DNA of 33,240 bases, taken from assembly GCA_016199585.1 (NCBI GenBank), contig JACQGM010000395.1, forward strand, positions 1 through 33,240, written 5' to 3'. Made by a program: the position numbers and the translations under genes. Source of the DNA: Armatimonadota bacterium. GTDB lineage: Bacteria; Armatimonadota; JAAZEB01. Numbering within the stretch: the first letter of the stretch is position 1; every line of letters begins with the position of its first letter. The notes under the pieces are model-generated. The model saw only the letters and a list, made by a program, of their open reading frames with translations. It was not told the origin of the DNA and did not search any database. Positions 1 through 6,645 of the stretch are shown here, in pieces.

Positions 1-411
1 CACTAGCGCCGTGTATTCGCCGAGGGAGAGGCCGGCGTGGGAGTGTGGGGGTGTGGGGGTGTGGGGGTGTGGGGGTGTGGGTGTCAGGGCGACGTCCGGC
101 ACTCCACACTCCACACTCCACACTCCGCACTCCGCACTCCCGCACCCCCATACCCCCACACTCCCATACTCCCGACCAACGAGCGGCACAAGCGCCGCCA
201 CGCTGGCGGCGAGGATGGCCGGCTGGGCGACGCTGGTGCGAGTCAGCTCCGGCTCCGGTCCCTCGAAGCAGAGGCGCACCAGGTCAATACCGGCGGCCTC
301 GGCGGCGGCGTGCATCCATGCCTTCACCTCCGGGTACGCCTGGTAGAGGTCTCGGGCCATGCCGATCCGCTGCACGCCCTGACCGGGGAAGAGAAACGCT
401 ACTCTGCTCAT
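1..411 (-). CDS. fabD: Malonyl-CoA:ACP transacylase FabD, N-terminal part (runs off window start), containing in-frame repeat arrays
   Basis: Minus-strand translation from ATG at 411: MSRVAFLFPGQGVQRIGMARDLYQAYPEV...TRTSVAQPAILAASVAALVPLVG[...]PDVA[...]HAGLSLGEYTALV. FPGQG and GLSLGEY nucleophile-elbow motifs; overlaps fabH stop; fabH-fabD order conserved. Confidence 0.93.
   Translation of the reverse strand, partial: MSRVAFLFPGQGVQRIGMARDLYQAYPEVKAWMHAAAEAAGIDLVRLCFEGPEPELTRTSVAQPAILAASVAALVPLVGREYGSVGVWGCGSAECGVWSVECGVPDVALTPTPPHPHTPTPPHSHAGLSLGEYTALV
37..84. repeat. Array A1: ~6 copies of 8-mer GTGTGGGG inside fabD
   Basis: 43-50, 51-58, 59-66, 67-74 are identical GTGTGGGG, with partial units on both sides. 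Confidence 0.95.
100..173. repeat. Array A2: six 7-mers CACTCCN followed by four 8-mers NNACNCCC inside fabD
   Basis: CACTCCA x3, CACTCCG x2, CACTCCC, then GCACCCCC ATACCCCC ACACTCCC ATACTCCC; broadly complementary to A1. Confidence 0.95.
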
Positions 412-1424
412 CGGTCCTTCCAGGGCGCCTCGGACCAGCGCAGCACCGTGGCGCCCCAGGTGAGCCCGGCGCCGAAGCCGACGAAGACGATGATCGCTCC
501 CTCCTTCACGCGGCCCTCGCGGCGCGCCTGGTCGAAGGCGATTGGCACCGAGGCGGCGGAGGTGTTGCCGAAGCGGTCCACATTGGCGAAGACGCGGTCC
601 AGGGGGATCTCGAGGCGCCGCGCGGCGGCGTCCATGATGCGGATGTTCGCCTGGTGGGGCACGAGCAGGTCAATGTCCCGGGGAGTGAGCCCGCACTTCC
701 CCAGCGCCTCGATCGTCGCGTCCACCATCGCGCGGACGCCGAACTTGAACACTTCGTTTCCCTGCATGCGGATGAAGTGCAGGTGGTGCCCCACGGTGTC
801 GGCGGTGGCCGGGCGGCGGCTCCCGCCGGCCGGAAGGTTCAACAGTTCGGCCCCCGCGCCGTCGCCACCGAGGGCGAAGGCGAGGAACCCGCTCCCTGCG
901 GGCACGGAGCCGAGCACGGCGGCGCCGGCTCCGTCCCCGAAGAGGACGCAGGTAGAGCGGTCGGTCCAGTCCGTGATCCGCGAGAGCACGTCGGCGCCGA
1001 TCACGAGCACCCGCTGGTACAGCCCGGTGCCCACAAGCTGGGCGCCGACCGTGAGCCCGTAGACGAACCCGGAGCACCCGGCGCTGAGGTCGAAGCCGGG
1101 CACGGCGCGCGCGCCGATGTGGTGCTGAACCAGGTTGGCCGTCGCCGGAAAGGCCATGTCCGGGGTGAGGGTGGCAACCAGGATGAGGTCAACGTCCGTG
1201 GCTGCCAGGCCGGCATCCGCGAGGGCTCGTTGAGCGGCGGCGGCGGCCAGGTCCGAGGTGGCCTCGTGGTCGGCGGCGATGCGGCGCTCACGGATACCGG
1301 TGCGCGTGCGGATCCACTCGTCGGTGGTGTCCACCATGCGTTCCAGATCGGCATTGGTGAGCACCCGCTCGGGCACGCAGCTACCCAGCCCGATGATGCC
1401 GACCGCCCTGGGATTTCCTGTCAT
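408..1424 (-). CDS. fabH: Beta-ketoacyl-ACP synthase III
   Basis: 338 aa; IGLGSCVPERVLTN, TDEWIRTRTGIRERRIA, DLSAGCSGFVYGL, VPHQANIRIMDA, FGNTSAASVPIA motifs. Confidence 0.97.
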   Translation of the reverse strand: MTGNPRAVGIIGLGSCVPERVLTNADLERMVDTTDEWIRTRTGIRERRIAADHEATSDLAAAAAQRALADAGLAATDVDLILVATLTPDMAFPATANLVQHHIGARAVPGFDLSAGCSGFVYGLTVGAQLVGTGLYQRVLVIGADVLSRITDWTDRSTCVLFGDGAGAAVLGSVPAGSGFLAFALGGDGAGAELLNLPAGGSRRPATADTVGHHLHFIRMQGNEVFKFGVRAMVDATIEALGKCGLTPRDIDLLVPHQANIRIMDAAARRLEIPLDRVFANVDRFGNTSAASVPIAFDQARREGRVKEGAIIVFVGFGAGLTWGATVLRWSEAPWKDR

Positions 1425-1456
1425 TCCTGCTCCGTAGTCTTCTGTGGCTATCTGTC

Positions 1457-2437
1457 TCAGTGGGCCTGCGCGCAGAGGCCCCGGGTGCTCAGCGCGTCGT
1501 GGATGTGACGGACCATCCCTTGCTCCACGGCAACCTTGGCGACGCGGATGGCGTTGGCGACGGCCTTGGCGCGCGACCGGCCATGACCGATGATGCAGAC
1601 GCCGCGAACGCCGAGGAGCGGCGCCCCGCCGTACTCCGAGTAATCCAGGCGCTTCGCCAGCGCCCCGCGGGTTGCCGCATCCGGGATGGCATCGAGGATC
1701 ATCTCACCGACACCCTCCGCCACCTTGAGAATCGCGTTGCCCACGAATCCGTCGCACACGATAACATCCGCGGCGCCGCGAAAGATGTCCTTGCCATCCA
1801 CGTTCCCGACGAAATGGAGGCCGGCCGCGCGGAGCAAGGGGAAAGTGGCCTTCACCAGGTCGTTCCCCTTCGTCGATTCCTCACCGATGCTGAAGAGGCC
1901 GACCCGCGGCGCCGGAACCCCCAGGATCCGCTCGGCGTAGATGGCGCCCATGACCGCGAACTGCACCAGGTTGTGCGGCTCGCAGTCCACGGTGGCGCCG
2001 GCGTCCAGCAGCACCATGTGCCCGTTCCGGCCGGGGAGGGGCGAGGCGATCGTGGGCCGGCTGATCCCCTCGATGCGTCCCAGGCGCATGGCGGCGACGA
2101 CCATGGCGGCGCCCGTGTGCCCGAGCGCCACCATCGCATCCGCCGCGCTGCTGCGCACCAGCTCGCCGGCGACGACCACGGAGGCATCCGGCTTGCAGCG
2201 CACCGCCGCCGCCGGCGGCTCGTGCATCTCGATCACCTGCGCCGCGTGCTCGATGGTGATGCGGCCGTTGACGCAGACGTAGCGACTCAGCTCCGCGTCC
2301 ACTCGCGCGCGGTCGCCAACCAGGATGATCTCGACCCCATCCAGGTCCGAAGCGGCCTGGACCGCGCCCTTCACCAGCTCGTGGGGCGCGTGGTCGCCTC
2401 CCATGGCATCAACGGCGATGCGCATCCGTACCTCCAT
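1457..2437 (-). CDS. plsX: Phosphate acyltransferase PlsX (start possibly at internal MRIAVDAMGGDHAP, 2425)
   Basis: MRIAVDAMGGDHAPHELVKGAVQA, CDGFVGNAILKVAEG, GAPLLGVRGVCIIGHGRS. Confidence 0.97.
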   Translation of the reverse strand: MEVRMRIAVDAMGGDHAPHELVKGAVQAASDLDGVEIILVGDRARVDAELSRYVCVNGRITIEHAAQVIEMHEPPAAAVRCKPDASVVVAGELVRSSAADAMVALGHTGAAMVVAAMRLGRIEGISRPTIASPLPGRNGHMVLLDAGATVDCEPHNLVQFAVMGAIYAERILGVPAPRVGLFSIGEESTKGNDLVKATFPLLRAAGLHFVGNVDGKDIFRGAADVIVCDGFVGNAILKVAEGVGEMILDAIPDAATRGALAKRLDYSEYGGAPLLGVRGVCIIGHGRSRAKAVANAIRVAKVAVEQGMVRHIHDALSTRGLCAQAH

Positions 2438-2447
2438 GGACCTGCTG

Positions 2448-2633
2448 CTACTCCGTGGCTTTGACCTCGGTCACGAGCCGGTCGTTGTAGTAACCGCAGT
2501 GCTGGCAGGCGTGGTGCGCCAGCCGCAGCCCCCGGCAGCGAGGGCAGGCCGAGATCGCCGGCGGCTTCAGCTTCCAGTGCGTTCGGCGCGAATCCCGGTT
2601 CGACTTCGAGGCTCTTCGCTTCGGCAGTGCCAT
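2448..2633 (-). CDS. rpmF: 50S ribosomal protein L32
   Basis: MALPKRRASKSNRDSRRTHWKLKPPAISACPRCRGLRLAHHACQHCGYYNDR; zinc-ribbon cysteines; rpmF-plsX neighbourhood. Confidence 0.95.
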   Translation of the reverse strand: MALPKRRASKSNRDSRRTHWKLKPPAISACPRCRGLRLAHHACQHCGYYNDRLVTEVKATE

Positions 2634-2676
2634 CCAATAACTCCTTCCTCAACCACAAGCAAGCATCCACCGGGGA

Positions 2677-3204
2677 CTACTCCCGGTCTCCCTCATCCAG
2701 CAACGCGCGCAAGCCGGCCAGGCGGGGATCCACCGTTTCGGGCCGGCAGGTACAGGGTCCTTCGTTCAGATTCTCGCCGCAGCCGGGGCACAACCCCCGG
2801 CAGGCGGCATCGCACACCGGCGCGGTCGGCAGCGCCAGCGACAGGTGCTGGCGCGCCAGCTCATCCACATCGAGGAGGTAGTCGTGCAGGATCGGAGCGC
2901 CCGCGTCCTCATCCGTCTCCCAATGCACCACACCGCGCTCGTCCATGACGGGGAGAGGGAACTCCTCCTCGATCGGCGCCGCCAGGGGCACTTGCACCTG
3001 TTTCAAGCAGCGGGAGCAATCCACCTGCACGATAGTTCGCAGCTCCCCCTGCACCAGCAGGTAGCGCCCGGTGTTGGTGAGCCGGAGCGTGCCCCGCACC
3101 GGCTCGATACACTCCAGGTCGGCATCCGGCGGGCACGGCTGCTCAATCGGTGCGGTGCCCTGCTGGCCGACATTGTTGATGATCTCAGCAATCTCGAGCT
3201 TCAT
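2677..3204 (-). CDS. DUF177 (YceD-like) domain protein
   Basis: Position upstream of rpmF; VDCSRCLKQVQVPLAAPIEEEF and C-terminal CDAACRGLCPGCGENLNEGPC. Confidence 0.9.
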   Translation of the reverse strand: MKLEIAEIINNVGQQGTAPIEQPCPPDADLECIEPVRGTLRLTNTGRYLLVQGELRTIVQVDCSRCLKQVQVPLAAPIEEEFPLPVMDERGVVHWETDEDAGAPILHDYLLDVDELARQHLSLALPTAPVCDAACRGLCPGCGENLNEGPCTCRPETVDPRLAGLRALLDEGDRE

Positions 3205-3210
3205 AGCAGC

Positions 3211-3245
3211 GATTTCAGATTTCAGGTTTCAGATTGCAGATTGCC
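3211..3245. repeat. Array B1: five 7-mers (GATTTCA GATTTCA GGTTTCA GATTGCA GATTGCC)
   Basis: Exact period of 7 read directly; complementary to B2. Confidence 0.93.
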
Positions 3246-3269
3246 AGAACGCCCTGACAGCCCCTCCGA

Positions 3270-3304
3270 CAATCTGCAATCCGAAATCGGAAATCTACAA
3301 TCCA
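3270..3304. repeat. Array B2: five 7-mers (CAATCTG CAATCCG AAATCGG AAATCTA CAATCCA)
   Basis: Exact period of 7; CAATCTGCAATC is the reverse complement of GATTGCAGATTG in B1; overlaps the ackA stop codon. Confidence 0.93.
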
Positions 3305-4509
3305 ATAGTGCCCGCGGTTTCGCGGGCGATGACAAGCTCCTCGTTCGTCGGGATGACGAACACGCGCACGCGGCAGCCGGGCGCCGTGATCTCTCGCTCG
3401 GCGGATCTCCGCGCGTTGAGCGAAGGATCCAGGCACACCCCCAGGAAGCCGAGGCTGCCGCAGACCTGCGCCCGCACTTCTGGGTCGTGCTCGCCGATCC
3501 CGCCGGTGAAGACAATCGCATCCACCCCGCTCATCGCGGCGGCGTACGCGCCAACATACTTTAGTATCCGATAGCAGAAGATATCAAACGCCAGGCGCGC
3601 GCGCTCGTCCCCGCTCTCCCGCCGGGCGTGGATGTCGCGCATGTCATTGCTGTAGCCGGACACCCCCAGCAGCCCGCTCTTCTTGTTCAGAATGCTCATC
3701 ACCGCGTCGGCTGACGCGCCGGTGCGCTCGGCGATGTAGGGCACGATCGCCGGGTCAATATCCCCGGAGCGCGTGCCCATCACCAGACCCTCGGCCGGGG
3801 TGAAGCCCATGCTGGTATCCACCGACACCCCGCCGCGCACCGCCGTCATGCTGCACCCGTTGCCGAGGTGGCAGGTGATCAGGCGCAGCGCCGCCGGGTC
3901 TTGCCCCTCGCGGCGCAGCAGATCGGCCGCCCGGCCGCTGACGTACTGGTGCGACGTGCCGTGGAATCCGTAGCGGCGGACGCCGTAGTCCTCATACCAA
4001 GAGTACGGCACCGCGTACAGGTACGCCGTGCGCGCCATCCGCTGGTGGAACGCCGTATCGAACACCGCCACCTGAGGCGTTCCGGGCATGAGAGACTGAC
4101 AGGCGCGGATCCCGACCAGATTCGGCGGGTTGTGGAGCGGCGCCAGGGGCACGCACTCCTCGATCGCCCCGATCACCTCGGCGTCAATCCGCGCCGCGCC
4201 GGAGAAACGCTCGCCGCCGTGAACCACGCGGTGCCCCACCGCGCCGATCTCCGGCAGCGCGGCGATCACGCCCTGCCGCGCGTCGGTGAGCAGCCGCGCC
4301 ACCTGCGCGAGCGCGACCGCGTGGTCCGGGAGCACCGAGGGGATCCGCGCCGGCTCGCGCCCGGCCGCCCGGTAGTCAATCGTCGCGTCCGCGCCGCCCC
4401 GCTCGCCGATCCGGTCGGCCGTGCCCCGGGCGCGCACCGATTCGTCAGCCATGTCAAAGAGCTGGAACTTCAGCGACGAGCTGCCCGAGTTCAGGACAAG
4501 AATCAGCAC
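3295..4509 (-). CDS. ackA: Acetate kinase
   Basis: MLILVLNSGSSSLKFQLFD, VGHRVVHGGERF, DTAFHQRM, GFHGTSHQYV, HLGNGCSMTAV, FTGGIGEH. Confidence 0.97.
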   Translation of the reverse strand: MLILVLNSGSSSLKFQLFDMADESVRARGTADRIGERGGADATIDYRAAGREPARIPSVLPDHAVALAQVARLLTDARQGVIAALPEIGAVGHRVVHGGERFSGAARIDAEVIGAIEECVPLAPLHNPPNLVGIRACQSLMPGTPQVAVFDTAFHQRMARTAYLYAVPYSWYEDYGVRRYGFHGTSHQYVSGRAADLLRREGQDPAALRLITCHLGNGCSMTAVRGGVSVDTSMGFTPAEGLVMGTRSGDIDPAIVPYIAERTGASADAVMSILNKKSGLLGVSGYSNDMRDIHARRESGDERARLAFDIFCYRILKYVGAYAAAMSGVDAIVFTGGIGEHDPEVRAQVCGSLGFLGVCLDPSLNARRSAEREITAPGCRVRVFVIPTNEELVIARETAGTIGL

Positions 4510-5087
4510 GACCGCTCTTCCCCGCGTTCTTCCGAGACCTGCTGCTCCGCCTGCTGCTCGGCGAGACGCTCCTGGCCTTTCTCCACCGTGCGCAGGATCT
4601 TCCCCACGAAGGAGTTGAGGCTGTCCAGGACATCGCGCGCGTACTCGTCCGAGTCACGGCGCAGGTCGCGCGCGTAGTCCTCGGCGGAGCGCCGCGCCTC
4701 CCGGCCGTGCGCCTCGGCCTCGGCACGGATGCGCGCGCTATCCTGCTCCGCCTGCGCGATCAGTGTCTGGGCGCGCTCGGTGGCCTGGCGCGCGATCTCG
4801 CTCTGCGTCACCAGAAGCTGCGCCTGGTTGTTCGCGTCCTCCAGGATGCGGCTGGCCTCCTCGCGCGCGTCCCCGATGATCCGCTCCTGATCCGAGTGTA
4901 CCCGCCGCGCCTGCCGCAGCTCGTCGGGCAGCGAGGCGCGGATCTTCCCGGTCAGCGTGAAGAAGGTGTCGCGGTCGACGCCCCAGGCCTGCCCGAAGAA
5001 GTGGAACCGGGAGTTATCCACCAGATCATCGAGGCGCTCGATCAGCTTCAGTATGTCTTCGCCGCGGAAGTTGTTGGAGTCAGGCAC
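4503..5087 (-). CDS. Coiled-coil protein, DivIVA/ATP-synthase-subunit-B-like; GTG start inferred at 5087
   Basis: Long helical repeats ARRVHSDQERIIGDAREEASRILEDANNQAQLLVTQSEIARQATERAQ; extended ORF to 5156 overlaps coaD, so VPDSNNFRG start (GTG 5087) preferred. Confidence 0.75.
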   Translation of the reverse strand: MPDSNNFRGEDILKLIERLDDLVDNSRFHFFGQAWGVDRDTFFTLTGKIRASLPDELRQARRVHSDQERIIGDAREEASRILEDANNQAQLLVTQSEIARQATERAQTLIAQAEQDSARIRAEAEAHGREARRSAEDYARDLRRDSDEYARDVLDSLNSFVGKILRTVEKGQERLAEQQAEQQVSEERGEERSC

Positions 5088-5091
5088 GTCG

Positions 5092-5571
5092 CTATCCTCT
5101 CGCGCGGCGCTCCAGGAGCCGGCGCAGCACAGGCTCTGGGACCCACCCGGAGACATCGCCGCCCAGCTCGGCCACCTGCTTCACCAGGCTCGAGCTGAGG
5201 AACGAGTAGGGGTGAGCGGTCATCATGAACACGGTCTCCACGTCTGAATTCAGCGTGCGATTGGCCTGCGCCATCTGGAACTCGAACTCGAAATCCGACA
5301 CGGCGCGCAGTCCCTTGACGATCACCTTCGCCCCCGCCGCGCGCGCGAACTCCACCAGCAGCCCCGGTATGCTGCCCACCGAGACGCCGGGCAGGTGCGC
5401 CGTGCTCTCCCGCAGCATCGCCAGCCGCTCCGCCAGGGCGAAGGTCGGCAGCTTCGATGGGTTCACCGCCGCCGCCACGACCAGCTCCGGGAAGATGCCG
5501 GCCGCGCGCTCGATGACGTCTAGATGTCCGTTCGTAACCGGGTCGAACGTTCCAGGATAGAGCGCCTTCAT
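5092..5571 (-). CDS. coaD: Phosphopantetheine adenylyltransferase (ORF is open upstream to 5670 through array C)
   Basis: [84 protein letters not shown]. Confidence 0.97.
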   Translation of the reverse strand: MKALYPGTFDPVTNGHLDVIERAAGIFPELVVAAAVNPSKLPTFALAERLAMLRESTAHLPGVSVGSIPGLLVEFARAAGAKVIVKGLRAVSDFEFEFQMAQANRTLNSDVETVFMMTAHPYSFLSSSLVKQVAELGGDVSGWVPEPVLRRLLERRARG

Positions 5572-5579
5572 GGGAAGAG

Positions 5580-5628
5580 GAATTGAGAAGTGAAAATTGA
5601 AAAATGAAAAATGAAAATTGAGAAAGTG
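5580..5628. repeat. Array C1: seven 7-mers (GAATTGA GAAGTGA AAATTGA AAAATGA AAAATGA AAATTGA GAAAGTG)
   Basis: Exact period of 7; complementary in character to C2; AT-rich in a GC-rich genome. Confidence 0.95.
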
Positions 5629-5646
5629 CGCGTCCCCCTCTGAGGG

Positions 5647-5688
5647 CAATTTGCACTTTTCAATTTCCAATTCTCAGTTTTCAATCCC
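5647..5688. repeat. Array C2: six 7-mers (CAATTTG CACTTTT CAATTTC CAATTCT CAGTTTT CAATCCC)
   Basis: Exact period of 7; ends 14 bp from the stop codon of the four-helix-bundle gene. Confidence 0.95.
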
Positions 5689-5702
5689 TAACCCTCTTCT
5701 CC

Positions 5703-6077
5703 TCACTGCCCCTTCCTCCGAGCGACCGCGTTCTCTTTCGCTGTCACCACCGACCGCCCGATGATGTTGCACAACTGACAGCACTCGTCCAGCAGTCCCG
5801 CGACCTCCGCAGCCGGGAGCAACTCGGCCTTGACGATCAGCCGCAGCCACAACCGGGACTCGCGCAGCTCCTTCAGGCAGACGCCCAACTTGTGGACGAA
5901 GTCCGCCCGGCTCTCAGCCGCGCACGCTTCCTCGTAGTTCGGCGCCGGCGAGGTGGCACTGCGCACCAACTGGCCGGCAACGTGCCGGCCCAAACGCGTG
6001 TCCGGCAGACGATCCACGAGACGGCCCGCCTCCGCCGCAAACGCCAGCAGGCGATCCGAAAGCTCATCCGAGGTCAT
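5703..6077 (-). CDS. Stand-alone four-helix bundle protein (23S rRNA IVP / S23 family, Avd-like fold)
   Basis: 124 aa; GQLVRSATSPAPNYEEACAAESRADFVHKLGVCLKELRESRLWLRLIVKAELLP matches the typical QL.RSATSIAANY.EA..A.S..DF..KL.I..KE..E..YWL.L family signature. Confidence 0.92.
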   Translation of the reverse strand: MTSDELSDRLLAFAAEAGRLVDRLPDTRLGRHVAGQLVRSATSPAPNYEEACAAESRADFVHKLGVCLKELRESRLWLRLIVKAELLPAAEVAGLLDECCQLCNIIGRSVVTAKENAVARRKGQ

Positions 6078-6642
6078 CGTCCACCTCGTACACCGACAGA
6101 GCCGTGTCCCCGTACGTCCGCGCCTGCGTGCGCCGCAGCCGTCCGGACACCTCCGGGAGCGCCACGCGCTTCGAGTGCTGGATCGTCACCTGCGCGCCCG
6201 GAGCCAGCAGCCGCTGCGACCGCCCGAGTCTCTCTAACACCTTGCCGGGCGCCGCCGCGTCCTCATACGGCGGATCGGCGAAGACGAGGTCGAACTCCCG
6301 GCCTTCGCGCTCCAATGCCCCCGGGGCGGCCAGGGCATCCATCGCGCGCACCTCCGCGGCGCCGGCCGGCAGGTCCCCCAGTACCTTCAGATTCTCGCGG
6401 ACCACCGCCGCTCCCTGTCGGCTCCTCTCCACCAGGACGCACCGCGCCGCCCCCCGGCTCAGCGCCTCGATGCCGACCGCCCCCGTGCCCGCGTACAGAT
6501 CCAGGAAGTGAGCGCCGAGCACGCGCGCGCCCAACGCGCCGAACCAGCTCTCGCGCACGCGGTCGGCCGTGGGACGCACTCCCGGGCCGCGAAACGACTT
6601 GAGGACGCGCCCGCCCGCGCTGCCCGCGATGATCCGCACCAC
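6064..6642 (-). CDS. rsmD: 16S rRNA (guanine966-N2)-methyltransferase RsmD
   Basis: MVRIIAGSAGGRVLKSFRGPGVRPTADRVRESWFGALG, FLDLYAGTGAVGIEALSRGA, FDLVFADPPYE. Confidence 0.97.
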   Translation of the reverse strand: MVRIIAGSAGGRVLKSFRGPGVRPTADRVRESWFGALGARVLGAHFLDLYAGTGAVGIEALSRGAARCVLVERSRQGAAVVRENLKVLGDLPAGAAEVRAMDALAAPGALEREGREFDLVFADPPYEDAAAPGKVLERLGRSQRLLAPGAQVTIQHSKRVALPEVSGRLRRTQARTYGDTALSVYEVDDDLG

Positions 6643-6645
6643 TTT

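Noticed and set aside
37-173. CRISPR array
   Set aside because: Units are 7-8 nt without intervening unique spacers and no cas genes are present.
45-1508. 487-aa plus-strand ORF through the array into fabH antisense
   Set aside because: fabH and fabD on the minus strand explain the region; the low-complexity N-terminus is the repeat array.
5580-6077. Diversity-generating retroelement
   Set aside because: The Avd-like fold is suggestive, but there is no reverse transcriptase and no TR/VR pair with adenine-specific mismatches in the window.
5703-6077. 23S rRNA intervening sequence
   Set aside because: No rRNA sequence flanks the gene; it sits between protein genes rsmD and coaD.
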